Shown one piece after another: positions 1 to 9,354 of a DNA stretch of 30,722 nucleotides. Source of the DNA: Candidatus Abyssobacteria bacterium SURF_5 (lineage in GTDB: Bacteria > Abyssobacteria > SURF-5); NCBI GenBank assembly GCA_003598085.1, contig QZKU01000025.1, positions 1 to 30,722 of the forward strand. The letters run 5' to 3'. Both the position numbers and the translations under genes were made by a program. A model generated the notes under the pieces. That model made no database searches. It was not told the origin of the DNA and saw only the letters and a program-made list of their open reading frames with translations. Every line of letters begins with the position of its first letter. Position 1 is the stretch's first letter.

Positions 1-108
1 GATCGCGACTTTGCTCAAGAAATCTGCTGGTGGGATTACTTAAGGCAACTCAAGAACTTATGTGGGAATTCCCCACCCGGTTTGCGGAATCGCTGGGAGC
101 GCGCCGGC

Positions 109-138
109 TTGACAGGCGCCTCTCATTTCGGATTAGAT
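109..138 (+). promoter_or_regulatory. possible sigma-70 promoter for the NTF2-like gene
   Basis: A perfect -35 hexamer TTGACA lies at 109-114. The best -10 candidate is TTAGAT at 133-138 with an 18-bp spacer, which is a poor match. Transcription would start near 145 and give a leader of about 40 nt before the ATG at 186. The first 185 bases otherwise hold a small inverted repeat (GTGGG at 62-66 facing CCCAC at 72-76). A possible 13-residue C-terminal tail ends at a TAA at 41-43, but all three forward frames are open there, so the tail cannot be assigned. Confidence 0.3.
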
Positions 139-185
139 GATACACACTTTTCCTCATGAAAACCGCATAACAAGGGGGGCCCTCC

Positions 186-575
186 ATGGAACCGACCGCA
201 GCCGCTTTGGCCGAAAAGCTCCGGGACGCATACAATAATTTTGCGGCGGACGAGCCGGAGACACTCGACCTCTTTTCTCAAGACGTCGTCTACACCGATC
301 CGCGCTTTCCGCCGTTCGAGGGAAAAGAGGCGCTGAGGAACTACCTCCAACAGCTTGCGGGCGAGAACCGCGCGCTCCAGGTCGCGTGGGAGTTCACCAA
401 CCTCATTTCCGAAGGCGAGCACGCCGCAGTCGAGTGGAAGGTCAGGAGCGGCGTCGACTTTGGCGGGAAACCGCTCGAATTTTCAGGCGCCGCCTTCTTC
501 CGGGCGCGCGCCGGCAAGATATGCTATTACCGCGGCTACTGGGACACGTCGATCCTGCAACGACTGATGGAATAA
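186..575 (+). CDS. NTF2/SnoaL-like small alpha+beta barrel protein
   Basis: The protein has 129 residues, the normal size for a single NTF2-like (SnoaL) domain. An N-terminal helix (about 5-20) is followed by an acidic stretch and the typical DVVYTDP segment (about 34-40), then FEGKEALRNYL, then alternating strands ending in a YYRGYWD segment near the C terminus. Proteins of this fold act as polyketide cyclases, steroid isomerases or orphan ligand-binding proteins, and no specific catalytic dyad can be assigned here. The ATG is preceded by a GGGGGG ribosome-binding site. The gene ends 35 nt before an acyl-CoA dehydrogenase on the same strand and is probably co-transcribed with it, which suggests a role in acyl-CoA or small-molecule metabolism. 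The fold call is fairly sure; the function is unknown. Confidence 0.8.
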   Translation: MEPTAAALAEKLRDAYNNFAADEPETLDLFSQDVVYTDPRFPPFEGKEALRNYLQQLAGENRALQVAWEFTNLISEGEHAAVEWKVRSGVDFGGKPLEFSGAAFFRARAGKICYYRGYWDTSILQRLME

Positions 576-610
576 CGGCAAACGGGGGGTTTTCCCCGCG
601 GGAGAACGTC

Positions 611-1762
611 ATGCTGGATTTCTCATTCACGGAAGAGCAGGAATTACTGAGGAAGATGCTGAGGCAGTTTTCGCTCAACGAGTTGCTGCCGCATTACGGC
701 TGCTGGGATAAGACCAGGCAATACCCGCACGAGCAAATCAGGAAAACGCTTGCGCTCGTGAATCCGTATGGCAACAACTGGCGGAAGGCCGCGGAACATC
801 CCGATCTGATTGCGGCCGGAATCGTCGCCGAGGAGATCGGACGCGGCGACTTCAACTGTGTTCTGCCGAGTCTGAGCCCGTTCATCCTGAACTTCTTTCT
901 TGCCGAGGCTTCCGAAGAGCTGAAGGAGCGCTGGTTTCCCGGACTGATGGCGGGCGAGAAGGTGATCGGGCTGTGTCTGACCGAGCCCAATGCCGGCTCG
1001 GACCTGGCATCGATGCGCTCGAGCGCGCGACGCGACGGGGACGAATACGTGTTGAACGGCGAAAAAAACTCCGTCAGCTTCGTGAACGCCGATGTTTTCT
1101 ACGTTTTCGCGCGCACCGGGTCTGAATCGACGGGTTATCGCGGCATCAGCGCGTTTCTGGTGCCGCGCGAGACCGAGGGTCTCACTTTCTCTGAGTATAA
1201 CGATATGGGCTGTAAAGCGGTGCCGCGCGGGCAACTGTTCATGACGGACGCTCGCGTTCCGGCCGCCGCGATGGTTGGGTCCGAGGGGAACGCATTCAAG
1301 ATGATCATGAAGTACCTCGACATCAACCGCGCATTCATCGGGTTGATGTGTCTCGGGGCGGCCGCGCAAACGCTCGATGAAACCATCCGGTACGTCAAGG
1401 AGAAGCAGGCGTTCGGCCTTCCCATCGGCAGATTTCAGGGAGTTGCCTTCCCGATAGCCGAGGCGGCAACGCTGCTCGAAATGGCCCGTCTTCTGTGTTA
1501 CAAGATTCTCTGGAAGCGGCAAAATGGGCTGGCGTGCGCGCTCGAAGGTGCAATGGCGAAGTGGTGGGCGCCGAAAACGTGCGTCGAAGTTATCCATGAA
1601 TGCCTGCTGCTGCATGGACATTACGGGTACACCGACGAGTTCCCGATCGAGCAGCGCCTGCGCGACGTCATCGGCTGGCAGATCGGCGACGGCACCCCGC
1701 AGATACAGAAGCTCATTATCTCGCGCCTGCTGTTGGGAAAAGATTTCGGGCCGGCGGTATGA
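611..1762 (+). CDS. acyl-CoA dehydrogenase family protein
   Basis: This is a 383-residue FAD-dependent acyl-CoA dehydrogenase, the usual length, expected to introduce an alpha,beta double bond into an acyl-CoA and pass electrons to ETF. Family motifs are in order: the N-terminal helical domain (1-115), LCLTEPNAGSD (121-131), the beta domain with LNGEK (148-152), QAFGLPIGRFQG (266-277) and IGDGTPQIQK (358-367). The frame is open further upstream to 386, but the ATG at 611 is preceded by GGGAG at good spacing and gives a standard N terminus. At the position of the usual catalytic Glu (YEGT in medium-chain enzymes) there is Asp360. The alternative helix-G Glu used by isovaleryl- and long-chain-type enzymes is Asn239. 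Substrate is unknown. It shares a transcript direction with the upstream NTF2-like gene. Confidence 0.92.
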   Translation: MLDFSFTEEQELLRKMLRQFSLNELLPHYGCWDKTRQYPHEQIRKTLALVNPYGNNWRKAAEHPDLIAAGIVAEEIGRGDFNCVLPSLSPFILNFFLAEASEELKERWFPGLMAGEKVIGLCLTEPNAGSDLASMRSSARRDGDEYVLNGEKNSVSFVNADVFYVFARTGSESTGYRGISAFLVPRETEGLTFSEYNDMGCKAVPRGQLFMTDARVPAAAMVGSEGNAFKMIMKYLDINRAFIGLMCLGAAAQTLDETIRYVKEKQAFGLPIGRFQGVAFPIAEAATLLEMARLLCYKILWKRQNGLACALEGAMAKWWAPKTCVEVIHECLLLHGHYGYTDEFPIEQRLRDVIGWQIGDGTPQIQKLIISRLLLGKDFGPAV

Positions 1763-1800
1763 TGTGCAGGCGCGGACAGTAAGATTGTACGACGATGAGG

Positions 1801-1880
1801 GGCTGGTTCTTGCGATGGGGACAGCCCCGAATCTACGGCCTAAAAGACGCGGCCCGTAATTCTTGGGACAGTCCCCATCG
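1801..1880 (+). repeat. REP-like palindromic element, copy 1
   Basis: This 80-bp non-coding element recurs in inverted orientation at 30306-30386. The core (1813-1880) begins CGATGGGGAC and ends GTCCCCATCG, so its ends are inverted repeats of each other. The core differs from the other copy by one base (C versus T in the middle). The shared sequence extends outward through a GGCTGGTTC box at 1801-1809. It has the look of a small non-autonomous REP or MITE-type repeat; no transposase lies beside it. Confidence 0.8.
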
Positions 1881-1883
1881 CCT

Positions 1884-1950
1884 GGGCCGAATTCATTCGG
1901 CCCTACCGGAGGGAAACACGTTCAACCGGTAGGTGCGAATTCATTCGCAC
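1884..1950. repeat. three-stem palindromic repeat cluster
   Basis: There are three inverted repeats in 67 bp. The first is a perfect 9-bp stem, GGGCCGAAT (1884-1892) facing ATTCGGCCC (1895-1903), with loop TC. The second is a 7-bp stem, CTACCGG (1903-1909) facing CCGGTAG (1926-1932). The third is a perfect 8-bp stem, GTGCGAAT (1933-1940) facing ATTCGCAC (1943-1950), with loop TC. The first and third share the core CGAATTCATTCG. The cluster sits 60 bp upstream of the next CDS and directly after the REP-like element. It may be a repeat family, a processing signal or both. Confidence 0.7.
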
Positions 1951-2010
1951 AGTTCTGGCCAAAGTAATTCCCCTCTTCACGAAACTCTATTTTACAAAAG
2001 AGGAGCACTC

Positions 2011-2385
2011 ATGCAAGAGAACCTCGATGATGTGGTGCGAAAGACGGCGACCGAGCGAATGACCGAGCAGCGGGTGGCCAACCTGCAGGAGTTGATGACG
2101 TATTTTGATCCGGAACTTGCCGCGGATATCGGCGGGTTTATCCTGGGCAAGCTCTATTCGCGCAGCGTCATCCCCTGGAAAACGCGCCAATTGTGCGCGA
2201 TTGCGGCGCTGAGCGTGCTGTACAGGCCCGAACAACTGCGGGGGCATATCATCTATGCGCTCCAGGCGGGGGCTACAAAGGAGGAGATCGGCGAAGTGAT
2301 CGTGCAGATGGCTATCTACGGCGGATTTCCTGCCGCCATTGAAGCGCTGAAAGTAGCCAAGGAGGTTATCGAGCAGCGAGTCTGA
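2011..2385 (+). CDS. carboxymuconolactone decarboxylase (CMD/AhpD)-family protein
   Basis: This is a 124-residue helical protein of the CMD family. The family signature is the central TRQLCAIAALSVLYRPEQL segment (about 62-80) followed by H and by the AGATKEEIGEVIVQMAIYGGFP segment (about 88-109). The family includes 4-carboxymuconolactone decarboxylases and AhpD-type disulfide reductases. The AhpD CxxC redox pair is absent, so a peroxidase-reductase role is unlikely, and the substrate cannot be named. The frame opens earlier at 1933, but the ATG at 2011 follows AAAGAGGAG with ideal spacing. The gene converges on the transglutaminase gene with only 4 bp between the two stop codons, leaving no room for a separate terminator. 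Confidence 0.88.
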   Translation: MQENLDDVVRKTATERMTEQRVANLQELMTYFDPELAADIGGFILGKLYSRSVIPWKTRQLCAIAALSVLYRPEQLRGHIIYALQAGATKEEIGEVIVQMAIYGGFPAAIEALKVAKEVIEQRV

Positions 2386-2389
2386 TAGG

Positions 2390-4672
2390 TCACGATCCGC
2401 CGTTGCGCGGTGCGGTGGAGGTGTGTCCATTGGCGTGTCTCAAACCGGCGAGGATGTCGTGAACAGCGGCGATTTCCTCATCGACGAGCGCGCGGCCTCC
2501 ATAGCGGGTACGGTAGTACAACGAAGTGAGCGTTTCGATATCCGAATGCCTCGGGTGCTCGCGCAAGGCCGGCAGCTCGAGGAATTCGAACGGCGTCAGG
2601 TGCAGCGGTTTCACGATTTTTCTTTTCTCGAGCAGTTTCAGCATTTTGCCGTAGAAGGCGGCGCCATTGCCGTTCCGGCTCAACGACGTCAGGAAGCGAA
2701 GGCGCGGCGGGATCTTGTGTCCGAACTTCCTGAGAATGCGGAAGAGCACCAGCGACATTGCCAGCACAAGAATGAGGGAAAAGAGCGTCATTCCGCTGAG
2801 GTTTCGAACCGCCTTCCCACCGTGACCGATCAGTTGAGCCAATAGCCGAGGCAGGTTTCGAGTGAACTCGGCGGCCTCGCCGAGGAGGCGCATCCGCCTT
2901 GCCTCATTGTACCCGATGACGTTCTGCCGCCAGAAAATCCGCATCCTCAGCAGTTGTTTCGACATCATTTTCGCCATCACCGAGCGGCGGCTTTCAAAGT
3001 AATCGTCGGCGACTGCGCGCGGTGACGGATCGAATTCCGCCCAGCCATATTGCGGGAAGAGCACTTCGACCCATGCGTGGCTGTCCTTCTGGCGCACTTC
3101 ATAAAAGCTGCCGGCCTCATTCCATGCCCCTTGCTGAAATCCGCGTGCCAGACGCGCGGGAATGCCGACAGCGCGGCACATGATAGTCATCGCAGTCGCG
3201 AAATATTCGCAGTGTCCGCTCTTGCTGATAAAAAGAAAATCATAAAGGGGATCGTCGTTGAGCGGTTTTTGCAGATCGAGGCTGTAGGTGTAATTGGTTT
3301 CGAGAAATCTCCGGAGAGCGACGATTTTATCATATGGCTTGCTGTAATTCCTGGTGACATCTTCGGCCAACTGTCTGACCTGAGGGTTTAAACTTGGCGG
3401 CAGTTGCAGGAATGATCTGCGGATGTAGTTGCCGTATCTCCCCGACTGGGTGAATGTCTGGAGGTCTTCCCAGGAGACGTTTCCGAGCTGTTCGGCTGTC
3501 GGCTGATCCGCCGAGGAATAGACGGTGTAGCTGATAAGGTCGGGAAGCGCCTGCCTGTTATTGATGTAAAACGAGGAATTGAAGTCACGGGCGACGCCGT
3601 ACCTGAAGGGTCCCTGGATCACCTTGATGTCACCGGCTGCGAACAGGCTCTCTGAGAACGGGATTTCCAGATAGAAAACCTGCTTGAGCAGCTCGGGCGA
3701 CGCATCCAATTGTTCAATCCGATCCAGGGCATAATCATCGTCTGCGATGAATTGGCTATTCATCCGCGGGAAGATCGAGCCCATGTTCTTATTGGTGACG
3801 TTCCACTTCCTGCCGTTGAAATAGCGGAAATGGTCGCGGCTCGAGCTCCAGGCGACGCCGTCATAGATATTCAACGCGCCGCCTCGCCATCTCATGCGCG
3901 TCTCGAGCGGGCGCCCCTGCGCAGCGGGAACTTCGACCCGCAGCGCGAGCGTCTGGTCTTCCTGCACGCGCCCGTAGGTTCCGAGCTCGACGATCTTGGT
4001 GAAGCCGGTTCGCTGGCGAGCGACCCGCATCTGGTTGAGCGAATCGATCGGGTTGTTCCGCGCGATCAAGGCGTAGCGCAGCCGCGGCATGCTGTAGAAG
4101 AACGTAAGCGTCAAAGGGATCAGTGCGGCCGCCAGCACAACCGAAAACAGGAACAGCCCCTGCGGAATCGCCTCTTTACCCGGCGCGCGCCCGTCGGATG
4201 CCCCTCCCTTCTGTATTCCGGTCAGAATAAACATCAGGAGAACGAAATATGTTGCGGCGAGGCAATAGGCGCTGATCAGGACGCCGAACCGCAGGTCGGT
4301 AGTGAGATTGGTGGATGCGAGAATTTGCGCGAAACTGATCGTGAGGATCCGGCGGTAGGCCCTTTCGTTTTTCACGTTCAGCAGCGAATACGCCTGCGCG
4401 AAAATCGAGAGATGCACCGCCGGCAACAGCAGCGAGCGCGTGTAGACCATATTCACCGGGAATGACAGCAGCATGAGAAGACCGATGACCATCCACATGC
4501 GGCGATAGGCGGTCTGGTGTCTTCGCGGGCCTTCATAAAACCATCCTGCGAGCACAAGGAGAGTAGACGCCGACGGCCAGACGATGGAGAAATAATCGGT
4601 GTATGTCACCGACCACAATCCGATCAGCGCGAGCAGGTATGCGCAGATTTTCAGGTGCAGTCGGATATTCAT
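2390..4672 (-). CDS. TgpA-like membrane transglutaminase (DUF3488 + transglutaminase core + DUF4129)
   Basis: The protein has 760 residues, typical for the family. A hydrophobic N-terminal block (about 10-155) contains several membrane helices, with one more at about 172-192. A long extracytoplasmic region follows and carries the transglutaminase-like core. The catalytic triad is complete: Cys488 in GHCEYFAT, His532 in DSHAWVEV and Asp548 in EFDPSP. A further membrane helix near 635-655 is followed by a cytoplasmic DUF4129-like tail ending in SLYYRTRYGG. TgpA-type proteins act in the inner membrane with the active site outside the cytoplasm; their substrate is unknown, with envelope protein modification suspected. 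The ATG overlaps the stop of the DUF58 gene by 4 bp, so moxR, the DUF58 gene and this gene form one translationally coupled operon, an arrangement common across bacteria. Confidence 0.92.
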   Translation of the reverse strand: MNIRLHLKICAYLLALIGLWSVTYTDYFSIVWPSASTLLVLAGWFYEGPRRHQTAYRRMWMVIGLLMLLSFPVNMVYTRSLLLPAVHLSIFAQAYSLLNVKNERAYRRILTISFAQILASTNLTTDLRFGVLISAYCLAATYFVLLMFILTGIQKGGASDGRAPGKEAIPQGLFLFSVVLAAALIPLTLTFFYSMPRLRYALIARNNPIDSLNQMRVARQRTGFTKIVELGTYGRVQEDQTLALRVEVPAAQGRPLETRMRWRGGALNIYDGVAWSSSRDHFRYFNGRKWNVTNKNMGSIFPRMNSQFIADDDYALDRIEQLDASPELLKQVFYLEIPFSESLFAAGDIKVIQGPFRYGVARDFNSSFYINNRQALPDLISYTVYSSADQPTAEQLGNVSWEDLQTFTQSGRYGNYIRRSFLQLPPSLNPQVRQLAEDVTRNYSKPYDKIVALRRFLETNYTYSLDLQKPLNDDPLYDFLFISKSGHCEYFATAMTIMCRAVGIPARLARGFQQGAWNEAGSFYEVRQKDSHAWVEVLFPQYGWAEFDPSPRAVADDYFESRRSVMAKMMSKQLLRMRIFWRQNVIGYNEARRMRLLGEAAEFTRNLPRLLAQLIGHGGKAVRNLSGMTLFSLILVLAMSLVLFRILRKFGHKIPPRLRFLTSLSRNGNGAAFYGKMLKLLEKRKIVKPLHLTPFEFLELPALREHPRHSDIETLTSLYYRTRYGGRALVDEEIAAVHDILAGLRHANGHTSTAPRNGGS

Positions 4673-5754
4673 CGGGAAATCCCCCCCGCTGCCTCAGAAA
4701 TGATCACCGCAAAATCCTTATCCGCCGGCCGCGGAGCCTGCTTCGCGCGCGAGTTCCTCACGAGGACTCCGGTCCCGCCCTCGAGGAGCCTCTTGTCCGG
4801 CGTATATCCGGTATCTTCCGGACTAACGGGTTCGATGAGCGCCAGCACGATCAGCATCTTGTGCATCTGTTCACTGCCGCCGCCGTACGGAATGATCCTG
4901 TCGCGCGTCACCAGTTTCACGACGTACCCGTTGCGGCAGAGATACCAGATAACCGAGGCGGCCGCGCTTACAGTCCGCTCGAAGCTTTCCAATCCAGCCT
5001 CGGAGAAATCGTCAAGGACGTTATCGAAAACGATGCAGACCCTTCGTCTTTCCTCGGCCTCGGTTTCGCGCACAATCAGCTTATCCATTTTCGCCGACAG
5101 CTTCCACGAGATATTCGAGATGTCCTCGCCGTGGCGATATTCGCGCACGCCATACAGGCCGCTGCCGGGACCTTTCGTGAATTGAGGGAATTCGTCGCGG
5201 ATGCGGCTCGAGCCGCTGATTATGCGGCGAATCTCATAGATGGCGGGATATACGATGAGATCCTGCTGTCCGCTCTTTTTTCGTTTTAGATCGAACAATC
5301 CCCACGGGAAGCGCGAGCTGATGATGATCGAGTCGAAACGGTAGAGGCCCCTGCGGCCGAACTGAAGCTTGATTTCGGTGGTATATTTCTCATTCTTTCT
5401 CACGAAGGGAACAAAGACCGCCCGTTCCTGGGCGGAACCGTCGACAATTTTGACACCGTAAGAATGAAACCGCTTTTTCCGGTTCGTGACCTCGAGGATC
5501 ATCCTGCACGCCTGATCCGAGAAGACATAAGGGGGAAGACGGCGGGAGACCGATACGCGAGCAAGGTTGAGATAACCGGCCGCCGCCGAAACGAGGATGC
5601 CGGCGAGCATGACACCCGATACCAAATAAAGCAGGTTGTTTCCGCTGTTGAATCCGGCGAGCGCGATCGAGAAGAATAATACGAGGAAAACGATGGTCTC
5701 ACCCGACATCGTACTGAAGACGCGGGCTTTATTCTGTTTCGCTGGGTGCATCAT
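4669..5754 (-). CDS. DUF58 domain membrane protein, MoxR partner
   Basis: This is a 361-residue protein of the DUF58 family. Two N-terminal membrane helices (about 19-63) precede a beta-rich region and then the family hallmark GVREYRHGEDISNISWKLSA (about 201-220), followed by LIVRETEAE. The C-terminal half resembles a von Willebrand A-type fold. The frame can be extended to a GTG at 5769, but the ATG at 5754 has GAGGGA seven bases upstream while the GTG has no Shine-Dalgarno sequence, so I chose the ATG. It lies between moxR and the transglutaminase gene and overlaps the latter by 4 bp. DUF58 proteins are thought to be remodelled or activated by MoxR AAA+ ATPases; the biochemical output is unknown. 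Confidence 0.92.
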   Translation of the reverse strand: MMHPAKQNKARVFSTMSGETIVFLVLFFSIALAGFNSGNNLLYLVSGVMLAGILVSAAAGYLNLARVSVSRRLPPYVFSDQACRMILEVTNRKKRFHSYGVKIVDGSAQERAVFVPFVRKNEKYTTEIKLQFGRRGLYRFDSIIISSRFPWGLFDLKRKKSGQQDLIVYPAIYEIRRIISGSSRIRDEFPQFTKGPGSGLYGVREYRHGEDISNISWKLSAKMDKLIVRETEAEERRRVCIVFDNVLDDFSEAGLESFERTVSAAASVIWYLCRNGYVVKLVTRDRIIPYGGGSEQMHKMLIVLALIEPVSPEDTGYTPDKRLLEGGTGVLVRNSRAKQAPRPADKDFAVIISEAAGGISR

Positions 5755-5770
5755 CGTCAGTTCCCTCACT

Positions 5771-6730
<960 letters not shown>

Positions 6731-6762
6731 AGACACCGCAAGCGCCGTACGCTCCTCCCTCC

Positions 6763-6778
6763 AGCCGCGGGCGCGGCT
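6763..6778. other. short perfect hairpin between alr and moxR
   Basis: The 7-bp stem AGCCGCG (6763-6769) faces CGCGGCT (6772-6778) with a GG loop. It lies in the 97-bp gap downstream of alr and upstream of the moxR ribosome-binding tract. In the direction of transcription (minus strand) it is not followed by a U tract, so it is not a convincing intrinsic terminator. It could slow polymerase or stabilise an RNA end. Confidence 0.3.
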
Positions 6779-6827
6779 CGTTCACTTTTATAATTTTGCA
6801 TCTTTTTCGGGAAACCGTCTAGCGCGT

Positions 6828-7964
6828 TCACGACGTCTCGCACTCTCCCACGTACATCCGCGGAACCCGTTTGCTGATGCCGCAGAGAATCTCGTATGGG
6901 ATGGTGCCAGCCCATTCCGCCAGGTTCTCGGCCGTAATCCGATCTTCGCCGTCGCGCCCCAAGAGCACCACTCTTTCACCAATCCCGACGCTCGGAACCT
7001 GAGTGACGTCGATCAGAACCTGATCCATGCTCACCCTGCCAACCACCGCCGCCCGCTTTCCGCGGATGAGGACAGAGGCTTTATTGGAAAGGCGCCACGG
7101 ATAGCCGTCGGCATAGCCGACATTCAGCGTCGCGACCTTCATCTCGCCTGAAGCGGTGAACGTGCGCCCGTATCCGAAAGTGGCGCCGGCACAGGCCGAT
7201 TTGAGAAAGGTAACCGCCGTCTCCAGAGCGAGAACGGGCCATACATCCAGCTTTTGCTTCAAATTCTGGCCGGGATATACACCATACAAGATCAGGCCCG
7301 GCCTGACCAGATTAAGATGCGCCTGAGGGCAGTTCAGGATTGCTCCGCTATTGGCGGCATGTACGTACCCGGGCTTGATGCCGCGCGACGCGAGTTCCTT
7401 TGCTATCTTCCGGAACAGATCCAATTGGGCGAGCGTGCCCGGATCGTCTTCGATCTCGGACGTCGCGAAGTGCGTGTATACGCCCTCGATGCGCAGGTTC
7501 GGGAGCCGCACCAGCTCGACGATCTCTTCAACGGCCCTGCTTGCCGCAAAACCGATCCGGCCCATCCCGGTATCGATGTCGATGTGGACAGGAGCCACGC
7601 ACCCCAGCCGTGCGGCCGCCGCGGAAACCTGTTGCACAAACTCCAGAGAAGGCGCCGTCACAGTGAGGTCATTTCTGAGAGCGAACTCGATTTCATCCGG
7701 ATGCACGCAGCATTGCACCAGGATGGGAAGGCGAAGGCCTGCCAGCCGAAGACTTGCACCCTCCTCGACCAAAGCCACCCCGAGCATTGATGCGCCGGCC
7801 GCCGCGCATGTGCGGGCGACCTCGACGGCGCCATGTCCATAGGCATCGGCCTTCACCACCGCCAGGACTGAAACGGTTTGTCCTGCACGGCTTCGGATTT
7901 GCGCCACATTATGTCTGAGCGCTCCAAGGTCTATGATCGCCCTTGTAGGGCGGCATCTTTCCAT
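6828..7964 (-). CDS. alr: alanine racemase
   Basis: The 378-residue protein is a fold-type III PLP enzyme interconverting L- and D-alanine for peptidoglycan synthesis in the cytoplasm. The PLP lysine is Lys38 in AVVKADAYGHG. The second catalytic base, Tyr265, is in FGYGRTF. Supporting residues include Arg136 in DTGMGRIGF, Arg221 in LVRPGLILYG and the GYADGYP motif at 283-289. The N-terminal TIM barrel and C-terminal beta domain are both full length. The ATG lies 3 nt after the mdh stop without an obvious Shine-Dalgarno sequence, so translation is probably coupled to mdh. The mdh-alr pairing is not a standard functional unit and may simply be shared transcription. Confidence 0.96.
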   Translation of the reverse strand: MERCRPTRAIIDLGALRHNVAQIRSRAGQTVSVLAVVKADAYGHGAVEVARTCAAAGASMLGVALVEEGASLRLAGLRLPILVQCCVHPDEIEFALRNDLTVTAPSLEFVQQVSAAAARLGCVAPVHIDIDTGMGRIGFAASRAVEEIVELVRLPNLRIEGVYTHFATSEIEDDPGTLAQLDLFRKIAKELASRGIKPGYVHAANSGAILNCPQAHLNLVRPGLILYGVYPGQNLKQKLDVWPVLALETAVTFLKSACAGATFGYGRTFTASGEMKVATLNVGYADGYPWRLSNKASVLIRGKRAAVVGRVSMDQVLIDVTQVPSVGIGERVVLLGRDGEDRITAENLAEWAGTIPYEILCGISKRVPRMYVGECETS

Positions 7965-7967
7965 ATT

Positions 7968-8894
7968 TTAAAACTTCAGCCGCTGGATGTCCTTCCTCAC
8001 TTCCTCGGCGGATTTTTTCATGGCCTCGGCTTCGGGAGGTTCCAGAGATATTTCAATGATCTTCTCGATTCCATTCTGTCCGAGCAGAACCGGCACGCCG
8101 GCGCAAATGTCTTTCAGGCCATATTCCCCTTCAAGAACGGCGGCGCATGGAAGCAGCCGCTTCTTGTTCCTGGCTACGGACTCGACCATTTCGGCGACGG
8201 AAGCGCCGGGAGAGTAGTAGGCGCTGCCGGCTTTCAGCAGATTGACGATCTCGCCGCCGGCTTTGCGGGTTCGATCCACCAGCCGCGCAATAGTTGCCCC
8301 GTCCATCAGTTCTGTGATGGGAACACCCGCGACCGTCGTATAGCGCGGAAGAGGCAACATTGAATCACCGTGACCGCCGAGCACCAGCGCCTGCGTATCT
8401 TTTATGCTGACGCCTAGTTCCATCGCGACAAAACTTCGCAATCGAGCGGAATCGAGGACGCCTGCCATTCCGAAAACGCGAGACCTGTTGAAGCCGGAAA
8501 CGCGGTAGGCGAGGTATGTGACCACATCGAGCGGATTTGTCACCAGAATGATGATCGCTTCGGGCGCATATCGGACGATGTTCTCGACAATGTTGCGGAC
8601 GATTTCCGCATTCTTGTCGAGCAGGTCCGAACGCGACATGCCAGGCTTTCGGGCAAGGCCGGCGGTGATGATCACCAGGTCCGAGTCCTTCATTGACTCC
8701 ATCTTGTTGCTGCCCTCGACCCGTGTATCCGACCCGAGCAGCGGAGCCGATTCCCACATATCCAGGCCCTTTCCCTGAGGGAGGCCCTCCACAACATCAA
8801 TCATGACGAGCTGTTCGCACAGTTCTTTCTGGGCGATATGCTGCACGGCCGTCGCGCCCACGTTTCCTGCCCCGACCATGGTGATTTTCCTCAT
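7968..8894 (-). CDS. mdh: malate dehydrogenase (LDH-like, NAD-dependent)
   Basis: This 308-residue protein belongs to the lactate/malate dehydrogenase family and oxidises malate to oxaloacetate in the TCA cycle. The Rossmann motif is GAGNVGAT (8-15). Asp33 at the end of the second strand indicates NAD preference. Arg82 in the mobile loop ARKPGMSRSD, where lactate dehydrogenases carry Gln, marks it as a malate enzyme. Arg88, Asn120 (TNPLD), Arg151 and His175 (GGHGD) complete the active site. The frame extends upstream to 8957, but the ATG at 8894 has an AGGAGGAGG ribosome-binding site and gives the normal N terminus. It is the first gene of the minus-strand run and is divergent from larA. Confidence 0.95.
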   Translation of the reverse strand: MRKITMVGAGNVGATAVQHIAQKELCEQLVMIDVVEGLPQGKGLDMWESAPLLGSDTRVEGSNKMESMKDSDLVIITAGLARKPGMSRSDLLDKNAEIVRNIVENIVRYAPEAIIILVTNPLDVVTYLAYRVSGFNRSRVFGMAGVLDSARLRSFVAMELGVSIKDTQALVLGGHGDSMLPLPRYTTVAGVPITELMDGATIARLVDRTRKAGGEIVNLLKAGSAYYSPGASVAEMVESVARNKKRLLPCAAVLEGEYGLKDICAGVPVLLGQNGIEKIIEISLEPPEAEAMKKSAEEVRKDIQRLKF

Positions 8895-9284
8895 GGGGTC
8901 TCCTCCTCCTGCGTCACTGGCAATTTTCTTGCCACTCAAGACTCGGTGGAAATACACACATTTCAGCTATCGATGTCGCAGAACATTAAACTACGCAGAC
9001 CTATTACAATAGCATATGTGCGGCCCAATATTCAACTTGACGAGCCTTCGCGAGAACTGCTTTTCAAGACGAGAAGATTCGCAACTATGTGTGTGGAAGG
9101 ACATATCTGCTCTTGTGATACACCGGCAGCTGCTCGAGACTCTGCGGAAGAGCCCCGGCGCCGTTGTTAACCTATAGGGCAATTAAATTTGAGGAGATAG
9201 AAGGAATCGCCTATTCGTTCGGATGGTGTGCCATGCCTCATCTGAGGTACAAAGAAGCTTTTTTGAGATTGAAAGCGATTGCGC

Positions 9285-9311
9285 GGGGCTGGTTTTCAAG
9301 CTCGCCCCCAC
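9285..9311. repeat. REP-like GC box, unit 1
   Basis: An imperfect inverted repeat with GGGGC at 9285-9289 facing GCCCC at 9304-9308 around a TTTTCAAG centre, ending in CCCCCAC. It resembles a second unit at 9355-9379, so the two probably belong to one small repeat family. No function is evident. Confidence 0.4.
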
Positions 9312-9354
9312 GCTTTGCCTTCGGGCGCCCTTTGTACGCAATTGGAACATATGC

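Noticed and set aside
1-159. Coding tail at the left edge
   Set aside because: All three forward frames are open at the very start; none of the short tails is recognisable enough to call.
386-610. Upstream extension of the acyl-CoA dehydrogenase frame
   Set aside because: It overlaps the NTF2-like gene in another frame, has no ribosome-binding site, and the ATG at 611 gives the normal family N terminus.
644-1621. 325-codon minus-strand open frame
   Set aside because: Antisense to the acyl-CoA dehydrogenase; Arg/His-rich composition with no family features, typical of a shadow in GC-rich coding DNA.
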